From assembly GCF_051401765.1 (NCBI RefSeq), contig NW_027480422.1, forward strand, positions 16,820,001 through 16,884,000: a stretch of DNA of 64,000 nucleotides. The letters run 5' to 3'. The notes under the pieces were generated by a model that was not told the DNA's origin, did not search any database, and saw only the letters and a program-made list of their open reading frames with translations. The stretch's first letter is position 1; each line of letters begins with the position of its first letter. The position numbers were made by a program, and so were the translations under genes. Below are positions 10,565-24,232 of this stretch, piece after piece. This DNA comes from Calliopsis andreniformis (taxonomy: Eukaryota > Arthropoda > Insecta > Hymenoptera > Andrenidae).

Positions 10565-13050
10565 TCATAGGTCCGGGCGACCTAGGCTTCACTCTCGGGT
10601 GTTGGTCCACCAGACCGAATAGTTAGGGCCTAAGAAGTCAACGCCAGAAGCATAAAGTACAAAATAAATACAATAGTTTTTTCCATCGTATAACAGGAAT
10701 AATTGCAACCAGTGTGAAAGTAATGGTCATTTCTACGTTCCGGGCAACCTCGGCTTCACCCAAGGGCGTTGCTCCACCAGATCGAATAGTTAGGGCCTTA
10801 GAAGTCAACGCGCGAAGCGTAAAATACAAAATAAATAGAACAGTTTTTCCATTGTATGAAACAAATAATTCCAACCAGTGTGAAAGTTATGGTTATTTCT
10901 ACGTTCCGGGCAACCTAGGCTTCACTCTAGGGCGTTGTTCCACCAGATCGAATAGTTAGGGCCTGAGAAGTCAACGTCAGAAGCATAAAATACAATATAA
11001 ATACAACAGCTTTTCCATGGTATATAATGTATATTTGCAAACAGTGTGAAAGTAAACGTCATTTCTAGGTTCCGGGCAACCTAGGCTTAACCGTAGGGCG
11101 TTGCTCCACCAGATCGAATAGCTAGCGACTTAGAAGTCAACGCCAGAAGCATAAAACACAATAAAAATACAACAGTTTTTCCATCGTATAAAAGGAATAA
11201 TTGCAACCAGTGTGAAAGTTATGGTCATTCCTACGTTCCGGGCAACCTAGGCTTAACTCCAGGGCGTTGCTCCACCAGATCGAATAGTTAGGGACTTTGA
11301 GTACAACGGCAGAAGCATAAAATACATTAAAAATGCAACAGTTTCTCCATTGTATAACAGGAACAACTGCAACCAGAGTGCAAGTACTGGTCATTTCTAC
11401 GTTCCGGGCAACCTAGGCTTGACTCTTGGGCGGTGCTCCACCAGATCGAATTGTTAGGGCCTAAGGAGTCAACGCCCGAAGCATAAAATACAATATAAAT
11501 ACAACAGCTTCTCCATCGTATATGATGTATATTTGCAAACAGTGTGAAAGTAAAGGTCATTTCTACGTTCCGGGCAACCTAGGCTCAACTCCAGGGCGTT
11601 GCTCCACCAGATCGAATAGTTAGGGACTTTGAGTACAACGGCAGAAGCATAAAATACATTAAAAATGCAACAGTTTCTCCATTGTATAACAGGAACAACT
11701 GCAACCAGAGTGCAAGTACTGGTCATTTCTACGTTCCGGGCAACATAGGCTTGACTCTTGGGCGGTGCTCCACCAGATCGAATTGTTAGGGCCTAAGGAG
11801 TCAACGCCCGAAGCATAAAATACAATATAAATACAACAGCTTCTCCATCGTATATGATGTATATTTGCAAACAGTGTGAAAGTAAAGGTCATTTCTACGT
11901 TCCGGGCAGCATAGGCTTAACTGTAGGGCGTTGCTCCTCCAGATCGCATAGTTCGGTACATAGAATTTAACGCCAGAAGCATAAAATACAATAAAAATGC
12001 AACAGTTTCTCCATCGTATAAAACGAATAATTGCAACCAGTCTGATAGTTATGGTCATTTCTACGTCCCGGGCAACCTAGGCTTCACTCCAGGTCGTTGC
12101 TCCACCAAATCGAATAGCTTGGGCCTTAGAAGTCATAGCCCGAAGCATAAAATACAAAATTAATACAACGGTTATTCCATCGTATAACAGGTATAATTAC
12201 AACCAGGGTGAAAGTAATGGGCATTTCTACGTTCCGAGCAACCTAGGCTTCACTCTAGGGCGTTGCTCCACCAGGTCGAGTAGTTAGGGCCTTAGAAAAC
12301 AACTCCAGACGCATAAAATACAATAAAAATACAACAGACTTTCCATCGTATAAAACGAATAATTGCAACCAGTCTGATAGTTATGGTCCTTTCTACGTTC
12401 CAGGCAACATAGGCATCACTCTGGGACGTTGCCCCACCAGATCCAATAGCTAGGGCCTAAGAAGCCGACGCCAGGAGCATCAAATACAAAATAAATACAA
12501 CAGTTTTTCCATCGTAAAACAGGAATAATTGCAACCAGTGTGAAAGTAATAGTCATTTCTACGTTCCGGGCAACATAGGCTTCACTCTTGGACGTTGCTC
12601 CATGAGATCGAATAGCTAGGACCTTAGAAGTCAACGCCAGAAGAATAAAATAAAACATAAGTACAACAGTTTTTCCATCGTATAAAATGTATAATTGCAG
12701 GTAGTGTTAAGGCAATGGTCATTTCCACGTTCCAGGCAACCTACGCTTCACTCTAGGGCGTTGGTCCACCAGATCCAATAGATAGAGCCTCAGAAGTCAA
12801 CGCCGGATGCACGAAATACAAAATAAATACAACAGTTATTCCATCGTATCAAACGAATAATTGCAACCAGTGTGAAAGTAATGGTCATTTCTACGTTCCG
12901 GGCAACCTAGGCTTCACTCTAGGCCGTTGCTACACCACATCGTCTAGCTACGGCCTTAGAAGTCAACGCCAGAAGCATAAAATACAATAAAAGTACAACA
13001 GTTTTTCCATCGTATAGCAGGAATGATTGCAACCAGAGTGAAAGTGATGG
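10565..13050. repeat. Long HOR unit 1, 15 monomers (2,486 bp)
   Basis: Bounded by the short GGTCATAGGTCC monomer. It is somewhat more diverged from the later units than they are from each other, for example at its left edge near 10,221-10,330. It contains the dimer duplication at 11,231-11,892. Its second half, from about 11,801, matches the later units closely. Confidence 0.85.
11231..11892. repeat. Dimer duplication (332 bp step) within HOR unit 1
   Basis: The segments 11,231-11,560 and 11,563-11,892 are nearly identical, including the CAGGAACAACTGCAACC and CTTGGGCGGTGCTCC variants and the CGTATATGATGTATA monomer. Later units carry this pair only once (for example 14,381-14,710), so this is an in-register gain of two monomers. 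Confidence 0.85.
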
Positions 13051-15868
13051 TCATAGGTCCGCGCGACCTAGGCTTCACTCTCGGGTGTTGGTCCACCAGA
13101 CCGAATAGTTAGGGCCTAAGAAGTCAACGCCAGAAGCACAAAGTACAAAATAAATACAATAGTTTTTTCCATCGTATAACAGGAATAATTGCAACCAGTG
13201 TGAAAGTAATGGTCATTTCTACGTTCCGGGCAACCTCGGCTTCACCCAAGGGCGTTGCACCACCAGATCGAATAGTTAGGGCCTTAGAAGTCAACGCGCG
13301 AAGCGTAAAATACAAAATAAATAGAACAGTTTTTCCATTGTATGAAACAAATAATTCCAACCAGTGTGAAAGTTATGGTTATTTCTACGTTCCGGGCAAC
13401 CTAGGCTTCACCCAAGGGCGTTGCTCCACCAGATCGAATAGTTAGGGCCATAGAAGTCAACGTCAGAAGCATAAAATACAATATAAATACAACAGCTTTT
13501 CCATGGTATATAATGTATATTTGCAAACAGTGTGAAAGTAAACGTCATTTCTATGTTCCGGGTAACCTAGGCTTCACTCTAGGGCGCTGCACCACCAGAT
13601 CGAGTAGCTAGGGACTTAGAATTCAACGCCAGCAGAATAAAATAAAACATAAGTACAACAGTTTTTCCATCGTATAAAATGTATAATTGCAGGTAGTGTT
13701 AAGGCAATGGTCATTTCCACGTTCCAGGCAACCTACGCTTCACTCTGGGGCGTTGGTCCACCAGATCCAATAGATAGAGCCTCAGAAGTCAACGCGCGAA
13801 GCGTAAAATACAAAATAAATAGAACAGTTTTTCCATTGTATGAAACAAATAATTCCAACCAGTGTGAAAGTTATGGTTATTTCTACGTTCCGGGCAACCT
13901 AGGCTTCACCCAAGGGCGTTGCTCCACCAGATCGAATAGTTAGGGCCATAGAAGTCAACGTCAGAAGCATAAAGTACAATATAAATACAACAGCTTTTCC
14001 ATGGTATATAATGTATATTTGCAAACAGTGTGAAAGTAAACGTCATTTCTAGGTTCCGGGCAACCTAGGCTTAACTGTAGGGCGTTGCTCCACCAGATCG
14101 CATAGCTAGGCACTCAAAATTTAACGCCATAAGCATAAAATACAATAAAAATGCAACAGTTTTTCCATCGCATAACAGGAATAATTGCAACCAGTGTGAA
14201 AGTACAGGTAATTTTTACGTTCCGGGCAACCTAGGTTTCGCTGTAGGGCGTTGCTCCACCAGATCGAATAGCTAGCGACTTAGAAGTCAACGCCAGAAGC
14301 ATAAAACACAATAAAAATACAACAGTTTTTCCATCGTATAAAAGGAATAATTGCAACCAGTGTGAAAGTTATGGTCATTTCTACGTTCCGGGCAACCTAG
14401 GCTTAACTCCAGGGCGTTGCTCCACCAGATCGAATAGTTAGGGACTTTGAGTACAACGGCAGAAGCATAAAATACATTAAAAATGCAACAGTTTCTCCAT
14501 TGTATAACAGGAACAACTGCAACCACAGTGCAAGTACTGGTCATTTCTACGTTCCGGGCAACATAGGCTTGACTCTTGGGCGGTGCTCCACCAGATCGAA
14601 TTGTTAGGGCCTAAGGAGTCAACGCCCGAAGCATAAAATACAATATAAATACAACAGCTTCTCCATCGTATATGATGTATATTTGCAAACAGTGTGAAAG
14701 TAAAGGTCATTTCTACGTTCCGGGCAGCATAGGCTTAACTGTAGGGCGTTGCTCCTCCAGATCGCATAGTTCGGTACATAGAATTTAACGCCAGAAGCAT
14801 AAAATACAATAAAAATGCAACAGTTTCTCCATCGTATAAAACGAATAATTGCAACCAGTCTGATAGTTATGGTCATTTCTACGTCCGGGGCAACCTAGGC
14901 TTCACTCTAGGTCGTTGCTCCACCAAATCGAATAGCTTGGGCCTTGGAAGTCATAGCCCGAAGCATAAAATACAAAATTAATACAACGGTTATTCCATCG
15001 TATAACAGGTATAATTACAACCAGGGTGAAAGTAATGGGCATTTCTACGTTCCGAGCAACCTAGGCTTCACTCTAGGGCGTTGCTCCACCAGGTCGAGTA
15101 GTTAGGGCCTTAGAAAACAACTCCAGACGCTTAAAATACAATAAAAATACAACAGACTTTCCATCGTATAAAACGAATAATTGCAACCAGTCTGATAGTT
15201 ATGGTCCTTTCTACGTTCCAGGCAACATAGGCATCACTCTGGGACGTTGCCCCACCAGATCCAATAGCTAGGGCCTAAGAAGCCGACGCCAGGAGCATCA
15301 AATACAAAATAAATACAACAGTTTTTCCATCGTAAAACAGGAATAATTGCAACCAGTGTGAAAGTAATAGTCATTTCTACGTTCCGGGCAACATAGGCTT
15401 CACTCTTGGACGTTGCTCCATGAGATCGAATAGCTAGGACCTTAGAAGTCAACGCCAGAAGAATAAAATAAAACATAAGTACAACAGTTTTTCCATCGTA
15501 TAAAATGTATAATTGCAGGTAGTGTTAAGGCAATGGTCATTTCCACGTTCCAGGCAACCTACGCTTCACTCTAGGGCGTTGGTCCACCAGATCCAATAGA
15601 TAGAGCCTCAGAAGTCAACGCCGGATGCACGAAATACAAAATAAATACAACAGTTATTCCATCGTATCAAACGAATAATTGCAACCAGTGTGAAAGTAAT
15701 GGTCATTTCTACGTTCCGGGCAACCTAGGCTTCACTCTAGGCCGTTGCTACACCACATCGTCTAGCTACGGCCTTAGAAGTCAACGCCAGAAGCATAAAA
15801 TACAATAAAAGTACAACAGTTTTTCCATCGTATAGCAGGAATGATTGCAACCAGAGTGAAAGTGATGG
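13051..15868. repeat. Long HOR unit 2, 17 monomers (2,818 bp)
   Basis: Monomer order matches unit 4 (19,427-22,078) except that it carries one additional monomer near its start. It contains an internal three-monomer duplication (13,291-13,551 against 13,789-14,050). Both halves of that duplication carry GCGCGAAGCGTAAAATAC and GAAACAAATAATTCC. Confidence 0.88.
13291..14050. repeat. Three-monomer duplication (498 bp step) within HOR unit 2
   Basis: TCAACGCGCG at 13,291 recurs at 13,789, and about 260 bp after each point match almost perfectly. Between them lies the TTAAGGCAATGG landmark at 13,699. The same 498 bp interval is the amount missing from unit 5 relative to unit 4, so this part of the unit is a repeated site of exchange. 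Confidence 0.82.
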
Positions 15869-18800
15869 TCATAGGTCCGGGCGACCTAGGCTTCACTCTC
15901 GGGTGTTGGTCCACCAGACCGAATAGTTAGGGCCTAAGAAGTCAACGCCAGAAGCATAAAGTACAAAATAAATACAATAGTTTTTTCCATCGTATAACAG
16001 GAATAATTGCAACCAGTGTGAAAGTAATGGTCATTTCTACGTTCCGGGCAACCTCGGCTTCACCCAAGGGCGTTGCTCCACCAGATCGAATAGTTAGGGC
16101 CTTAGAAGTCAACGCGCGAAGCGTAAAATACAAAATAAATAGAACAGTTTTTCCATTGTATGAAACAAATAATTCCAACCAGTGTGAAAGTTATGGTTAT
16201 TTCTACGTTCCGGGCAACCTAGGCTTCACTCTAGGGCGTTGTTCCACCAGATCGAATAGTTAGGGCCTGAGAAGTCAACGTCAGAAGCATAAAATACAAT
16301 ATAAATACAACAGCTTTTCCATGGTATATAATGTATATTTGCAAACAGTGTGAAAGTAAACGTCATTTCTATGTTCCGGGTAACCTAGGCTTCACTCTAG
16401 GGCGCTGCACCACCAGATCGAGTAGCTAGGGACTTAGAATTCAACGCTAGAAGAATAAAATAAAACATAGGTACAACAGTTTTTCCATCGTATAAAATGT
16501 ATAATTGCAGGTAGTGTTAAGGCAATGGTCATTTCCACGTTCCAGGCAACCTACGCTTCACTCTAGGGCGTTGGTCCACCAGATCCAATAGATAGAGCCT
16601 CAGAAGTCAACGCCGGATGCACGAAATACAAAATAAATACAACAGTTATTCCATCGTATCAAACGAATAATTGCAACCAGTGTGAAAGTTATGGTCATTT
16701 CTACGTTCCGGGCAACCTAGGCTTAACTCCAGGGCGTTGCTCCACCAGATCGAATAGTCAGGGACATTGAGTACAACGGCAGAAGCATAAAATACATTAA
16801 AAATGCAACAGTTTCTCCATTGTATAACGCATAGTTCGGTACATAGAATTTAACGCCAGAAGCATAAAATACAATAAAAATGCAACAGTTTCTCCATCGT
16901 ATAAAACGAATAATTGCAACCAGTCTGATAGTTATGGTCATTTCTACGTCCCGGGCAACCTAGGCTTCACTCTAGGTCGTTGCTCCACCAAATCGAATAG
17001 CTTGGGCCTTAGAAGTCATAGCCCGAAGCATAAAATACAAAATTAATACAACGGTTATTCCATCGTATAACAGGTATAATTACAACCAGGGTGAAAGTAA
17101 TGGGCATTTCTACGTTCCGAGCAACCTAGGCTTCACTCTAGGGCGTTGCTCCACCAGGTCGAGTAGTTAGGGCCTTAGAAAACAACTCCAGACGCATAAA
17201 ATACAATAAAAATACAACAGACTTTCCATCGTATAAAACGAATAATTGCAACCAGTCTGATAGTTATGGTCATTTCTACGTCCCGGGCAACCTAGGCTTC
17301 AGCCTAGGGCGTTGCTCCACCAGATCGAATAGTTAGGGCCTTAGAAGTCAACCCCCGAAGCATAAAATACAATATAAATACAACAGCCTTTCCATCGTAT
17401 ATGATGTATATTTGCAAACAGTGTGAAAGTAAAGGTCATTTCTACGTTCCGGGCAGCATAGGCTTAACTGTAGGGCGTTGCTCCTCCAGATCGCATAGTT
17501 CGGTACATAGAATTTAACGCCAGAAGCATAAAATACAATAAAAATGCAACAGTTTTTCCATCGTATAACAGGAATAATTGCAACCAGTGTGAAAGTACAG
17601 GTCATTTCAACGTTCCGGGCAACCTAGGTTTCGCTCTAGGGCGTTGCTCCACCACATCGAATAGCTAGGGACTTAGAAGTCAACGCCAGAAGCATAAAAT
17701 ACAATATAAATACTACAGCTTGTCCATCGTATATGATGTATATTTGCAAACAGTGTGAAAGTAAAGGTCATTTCTACGTTCCGGGCAACATAGGCTTAAC
17801 TGTAGGGCGTTGCTCCTCCAGATCGCATAGTTCGGTACTTAGAATTTAACGCCAGAAGCATAAAATACAATAAAAATGCAACAGTTTTTCCATCGTATAA
17901 CAGGAATAATTGCAAACAGTGTGAAAGTACAGGTCATTTCTACGTTCCGGGCAACCTAGGCTTAACTGTAGGGCGTTGCTCCACCAGATCGAATAGTTAG
18001 GGCCTCAGAAGTCAAGGCCAGAAGCAGAAAACACAATAAAAATACAACAGTTTTTATATCGTATAAAAGGAATACTTGCAAACAGTGTGAAATAAAGGTC
18101 ATTTCTACGTTCCGGGCAACATAGGCTTGACTCTTGGGCGGTGCTCCACCAGATCGAATTGTTAGGGCCTAAGGAGTCAACGCCCGAAGCATAAAATACA
18201 ATATAAATACAACAGCTTCTCCATCGTATATGATGTATATTTGCAAACAGTGTGAAAGTAAAGGTCATTTCTACGTTCCGGGCAGCATAGGCTTAACTGT
18301 AGGGCGTTGCTCCTCCAGATCGCATAGTTCGGTACATAGAATTTAACGCCAGAAGCATAAAATACAATAAAAATGCAACAGTTTCTCCATCGTATAAAAC
18401 GAATAATTGCAACCAGTCTGATAGTTATGGTCATTTCTACGTCCGGGGCAACCTAGGCTTCACTGTAGGTCGTTGCTCCACCAAATCGAATAGCTTGGGC
18501 CTTGGAAGTCATAGCCCGAAGCATAAAATACAAAATTAATACAACGGTTATTCCATCGTATAACAGGTATAATTACAACCAGGGTGAAAGTAATGGGCAT
18601 TTCTACGTTCCGAGCAACCTAGGCTTCACTCTAGGGCGTTGCTCCACCAGGTCGAGTAGTTAGGGCCTTAGAAAACAACTCCAGACGCATAAAATACAAT
18701 AAAAATACAACAGACTTTCCATCGTATAAAACGAATAATTGCAACCAGTCTGATAGTTATGGTCCTTTCTACGTTCCAGGCAACATAGGCATCACTCTGG

Positions 18801-19426
18801 GACGTTGCCCCACCAGATCCAATAGCTAGGGCCTAAGAAGCCGACGCCAGGAGCATCAAATACAAAATAAATACAACAGTTTTTCCATCGTAAAACAGGA
18901 ATAATTGCAACCAGTGTGAAAGTAATAGTCATTTCTACGTTCCGGGCAACATAGGCTTCACTCTTGGACGTTGCTCCATGAGATCGAATAGCTAGGACCT
19001 TAGAAGTCAACGCCAGAAGAATAAAATAAAACATAAGTACAACAGTTTTTCCATCGTATAAAATGTATAATTGCAGGTAGTGTTAAGGCAATGGTCATTT
19101 CCACGTTCCAGGCAACCTACGCTTCACTCTAGGGCGTTGGTCCACCAGATCCAATAGATAGAGCCTCAGAAGTCAACGCCGGATGCACGAAATACAAAAT
19201 AAATACAACAGTTATTCCATCGTATCAAACGAATAATTGCAACCAGTGTGAAAGTAATGGTCATTTCTACGTTCCGGGCAACCTAGGCTTCACTCTAGGC
19301 CGTTGCTACACCACATCGTCTAGCTACGGCCTTAGAAGTCAACGCCAGAAGCATAAAATACAATAAAAGTACAACAGTTTTTCCATCGTATAGCAGGAAT
19401 GATTGCAACCAGAGTGAAAGTGATGG
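15869..19426. repeat. Long HOR unit 3, about 22 monomers with one truncated (3,558 bp)
   Basis: The longest unit and a composite. Its first part matches unit 6 with an offset of 8,364 bp. It then holds the truncated monomer at 16,807-16,883. A stretch from about 17,228 to 18,115 follows, shared only with 25,183-26,063 (offset 7,955 bp). From about 18,120 it follows the order of units 2 and 4 again. The offset change of 409 bp equals two full monomers plus the 77 bp truncated one, which unit 6 lacks. Confidence 0.85.
16807..16883. repeat. Truncated monomer (77 bp), off-register deletion
   Basis: The distance from AACAGTTTCTCC at 16,807 to the next copy at 16,884 is 77 bp instead of 166. CCATTGTATAAC is joined directly to GCATAGTTCGGTACATAG. 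In intact units these two sequences lie in different, non-neighbouring monomer halves. About 89 bp are missing, including the whole conserved CCGGGCAACCTAGG core. I saw no second copy of this junction in the window. Confidence 0.85.
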
Positions 19427-22078
19427 TCATAGGTCCGGGCGACCTAGGCTTCACTCTCGGGTGTTGGTCCACCAGACCGAATAGTTAGGGCCTAAGAAGT
19501 CAACGCCAGAAGCATAAAGTACAAAATAAATACAATAGTTTTTTCCATCGTATAACAGGAATAATTAAAACCAGTGTGAAAGTAATGGTCATTTCTACGT
19601 TCCGGGCAACCTCGGCTTCACCCAAGGGCGTTGCTCCACCAGATCGAATAGTTAGGGCCTGAGAAGTCAACGTCAGAAGCATAAAATACAATATAAATAC
19701 AACAGCTTTTCCATGGTATATAATGTATATTTGCAAACAGTGTGAAAGTAAACGTCATTTCTATGTTCCGGGTAACCTAGGCTTCACTCTAGGGCGCTGC
19801 ACCACCAGATCGAGTAGCTAGGGACTTAGAATTCAACGCCAGCAGAATAAAATAAAACATAAGTACAACAGTTTTTCCATCGTATAAAATGTATAATTGC
19901 AGGTAGTGTTAAGGCAATGGTCATTTCCACGTTCCAGGCAACCTACGCTTCACTCTAGGGCGTTGGTCCACCAGATCCAATAGATAGAGCCTCAGAAGTC
20001 AACGCGCGAAGCGTAAAATACAAAATAAATAGAACAGTTTTTCCATTGTATGAAACAAATAATTCCAACCAGTGTGAAAGTTATGGTTATTTCTACGTTC
20101 CGGGCAACCTAGGCTTCACTCAAGGGCGTTGCTCCACCAGATCGAATAGTTAGGGCCATAGAAGTCAACGTCAGAAGCATAAAATACAATATAAATACAA
20201 CAGCTTTTCCATGGTATATAATGTATATTTGCAAACAGTGTGAAAGTAAACGTCATTTCTAGGTTCCGGGCAACCTAGGCTTAACTGTAGGGCGTTGCTC
20301 CACCAGATCGCATAGCTAGGCACTCAAAATTTAACGCCATAAGCATAAAATACAATAAAAATGCAACAGTTTTTCCATCGCATAACAGGAATAATTGCAA
20401 CCAGTGTGAAAGTACAGGTAATTTTTACGTTCCGGGCAACCTAGGTTTCGCTGTAGGGCGTTGCTCCACCAGATCGAATAGCTAGCGACTTAGAAGTCAA
20501 CGCCAGAAGCATAAAACACAATAAAAATACAACAGTTTTTCCATCGTATAAAAGGAATAATTGCAACCAGTGTGAAAGTTATGGTCATTTCTACGTTCCG
20601 GGCAACCTAGGCTTAACTCCAGGGCGTTGCTCCACCAGATCGAATAGTTAGGGACTTTGAGTACAACGGCAGAAGCATAAAATACATTAAAAATGCAACA
20701 GTTTCTCCATTGTATAACAGGAACAACTGCAACCACAGTGCAAGTACTGGTCATTTCTACGTTCCGGGCAACATAGGCTTGACTCTTGGGCGGTGCTCCA
20801 CCAGATCGAATTGTTAGGGCCTAAGGAGTCAACGCCCGAAGCATAAAATACAATATAAATACAACAGCTTCTCCATCGTATATGATGTATATTTGCAAAC
20901 AGTGTGAAAGTAAAGGTCATTTCTACGTTCCGGGCAGAATAGGCTTAACTGTAGGGCGTTGCTCCTCCAGATCGCATAGTTCGGTACATAGAATTTAACG
21001 CCAGAAGCATAAAATACAATAAAAATGCAACAGTTTCTCCATCGTATAAAACGAATAATTGCAACCAGTCTGATAGTTATGGTCATTTCTACGTCCGGGG
21101 CAACCTAGGCTTCACTCTAGGTCGTTGCTCCACCAAATCGAATAGCTTGGGCCTTGGAAGTCATAGCCCGAAGCATAAAATACAAAATTAATACAACGGT
21201 TATTCCATCGTATAACAGGTATAATTACAACCAGGGTGAAAGTAATGGGCATTTCTACGTTCCGAGCAACCTAGGCTTCACTCTAGGGCGTTGCTCCACC
21301 AGGTCGAGTAGTTAGGGCCTTAGAAAACAACTCCAGACGCATAAAATACAATAAAAATACAACAGACTTTCCATCGTATAAAACGAATAATTGCAACCAG
21401 TCTGATAGTTATGGTCCTTTCTACGTTCCAGGCAACATAGGCATCACTCTGGGACGTTGCCCCACCAGATCCAATAGCTAGGGCCTAAGAAGCCGACGCC
21501 AGGAGCATCAAATACAAAATAAATACAACAGTTTTTCCATCGTAAAACAGGAATAATTGCAACCAGTGTGAAAGTAATAGTCATTTCTACGTTCCGGGCA
21601 ACATAGGCTTCACTCTTGGACGTTGCTCCATGAGATCGAATAGCTAGGACCTTAGAAGTCAACGCCAGAAGAATAAAATAAAACATAAGTACAACAGTTT
21701 TTCCATCGTATAAAATGTATAATTGCAGGTAGTGTTAAGGCAATGGTCATTTCCACGTTCCAGGCAACCTACGCTTCACTCTAGGGCGTTGGTCCACCAG
21801 ATCCAATAGATAGAGCCTCAGAAGTCAACGCCGGATGCACGAAATACAAAATAAATACAACAGTTATTCCATCGTATCAAACGAATAATTGCAACCAGTG
21901 TGAAAGTAATGGTCATTTCTACGTTCCGGGCAACCTAGGCTTCACTCTAGGCCGTTGCTACACCACATCGTCTAGCTACGGCCTTAGAAGTCAACGCCAG
22001 AAGCATAAAATACAATAAAAGTACAACAGTTTTTCCATCGTATAGCAGGAATGATTGCAACCAGAGTGAAAGTGATGG
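19427..22078. repeat. Long HOR unit 4, 16 monomers (2,652 bp)
   Basis: Same order as unit 2, less one monomer. After the monomer with CTCGGCTTCACCCAAGGG it goes straight to the GCCTGAGAAGTCAACGTCAG monomer, skipping the GCGCGAAGCGTAAAATAC monomer found there in unit 2. A private TAATTAAAACCAG change near 19,561 is shared with unit 5 and marks the two as sister copies. Confidence 0.88.
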
Positions 22079-24232
22079 TCATAGGTCCGGGCGACCTAGG
22101 CTTCACTCTCGGGTGTTGGTCCACCAGACCGAATAGTTAGGGCCTAAGAAGTCAACGCCAGAAGCATAAAGTACAAAATAAATACAATAGTTTTTTCCAT
22201 CGTATAACAGGAATAATTAAAACCAGTGTGAAAGTAATGGTCATTTCTACGTTCCGGGCAACCTCGGCTTCACCCAAGGGCGTTGCTCCACCAGATCGAA
22301 TAGTTAGGGCCTGAGAAGTCAACGTCAGAAGCATAAAATACAATATAAATACAACAGCTTTTCCATGGTATATAATGTATATTTGCAAACAGTGTGAAAG
22401 TAAACGTCATTTCTAGGTTCCGGGCAACCTAGGCTTAACTGTAGGGCGTTGCTCCACCAGATCGCATAGCTAGGCACTCAAAATTTAACGCCATAAGCAT
22501 AAAATACAATAAAAATGCAACAGTTTTTCCATCGCATAACAGGAATAATTGCAACCAGTGTGAAAGTACAGGTAATTTTTACGTTCCGGGCAACCTAGGT
22601 TTCGCTGTAGGGCGTTGCTCCACCAGATCGAATAGCTAGCGACTTAGAAGTCAACGCCAGAAGCATAAAACACAATAAAAATACAACAGTTTTTCCATCG
22701 TATAAAAGGAATAATTGCAACCAGTGTGAAAGTTATGGTCATTTCTACGTTCCGGGCAACCTAGGCTTAACTCCAGGGCGTTGCTCCACCAGATCGAATA
22801 GTTAGGGACTTTGAGTACAACGGCAGAAGCATAAAATACATTAAAAATGCAACAGTTTCTCCATTGTATAACAGGAACAACTGCAACCACAGTGCAAGTA
22901 CTGGTCATTTCTACGTTCCGGGCAACATAGGCTTGACTCTTGGGCGGTGCTCCACCAGATCGAATTGTTAGGGCCTAAGGAGTCAACGCCCGAAGCATAA
23001 AATACAATATAAATACAACAGCTTCTCCATCGTATATGATGTATATTTGCAAACAGTGTGAAAGTAAAGGTCATTTCTACGTTCCGGGCAGCATAGGCTT
23101 AACTGTAGGGCGTTGCTCCTCCAGATCGCATAGTTCGGTACATAGAATTTAACGCCAGAAGCATAAAATACAATAAAAATGCAACAGTTTCTCCATCGTA
23201 TAAAACGAATAATTGCAACCAGTCTGATAGTTATGGTCATTTCTACGTCCGGGGCAACCTAGGCTTCACTCTAGGTCGTTGCTCCACCAAATCGAATAGC
23301 TTGGGCCTTAGAAGTCATAGCCCGAAGCATAAAATACAAAATTAATACAACGGTTATTCCATCGTATAACAGGTATAATTACAACCAGGGTGAAAGTAAT
23401 GGGCATTTCTACGTTCCGAGCAACCTAGGCTTCACTCTAGGGCGTTGCTCCACCAGGTCGAGTAGTTAGGGCCTTAGAAAACAACTCCAGACGCATAAAA
23501 TACAATAAAAATACAACAGACTTTCCATCGTATAAAACGAATAATTGCAACCAGTCTGATAGTTATGGTCCTTTCTACGTTCCAGGCAACATAGGCATCA
23601 CTCTGGGACGTTGCCCCACCAGATCCAATAGCTAGGGCCTAAGAAGCCGACGCCAGGAGCATCAAATACAAAATAAATACAACAGTTTTTCCATCGTAAA
23701 ACAGGATTAATTGCAACCAGTGTGAAAGTAATAGTCATTTCTACGTTCCGGGCAACATAGGCTTCACTCTTGGACGTTGCTCCATGAGATCGAATAGCTA
23801 GGACCTTAGAAGTCAACGCCAGAAGAATAAAATAAAACATAAGTACAACAGTTTTTCCATCGTATAAAATGTATAATTGCAGGTAGTGTTAAGGCAATGG
23901 TCATTTCCACGTTCCAGGCAACCTACGCTTCACTCTAGGGCGTTGGTCCACCAGATCCAATAGATAGAGCCTCAGAAGTCAACGCCGGATGCACGAAATA
24001 CAAAATAAATACAACAGTTATTCCATCGTATCAAACGAATAATTGCAACCAGTGTGAAAGTAATGGTCATTTCTACGTTCCGGGCAACCTAGGCTTCACT
24101 CTAGGCCGTTGCTACACCACATCGTCTAGCTACGGCCTTAGAAGTCAACGCCAGAAGCATAAAATACAATAAAAGTACAACAGTTTTTCCATCGTATAGC
24201 AGGAATGATTGCAACCAGAGTGAAAGTGATGG
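22079..24232. repeat. Long HOR unit 5, 13 monomers (2,154 bp)
   Basis: Matches unit 4, including the TAATTAAAACCAG marker near 22,213, but lacks exactly three monomers (498 bp). In unit 4 these lie between about 19,745 and 20,243. The junction keeps the monomer register, as expected for unequal exchange between the two similar AAACGTCATTTCTA monomers. Confidence 0.9.

Noticed and set aside
11137..11394. Reverse-strand open frames of 62-87 codons found throughout the window (hydrophobic, TMEKLLY- or RWKNCCIFI-type products)
   Set aside because: They are readings of the satellite monomer. They repeat with the monomer and HOR periods, cross monomer boundaries, and shift frame at each monomer because 166 is not a multiple of three. 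None shows a gene-like start context or length beyond about 1.6 monomers.
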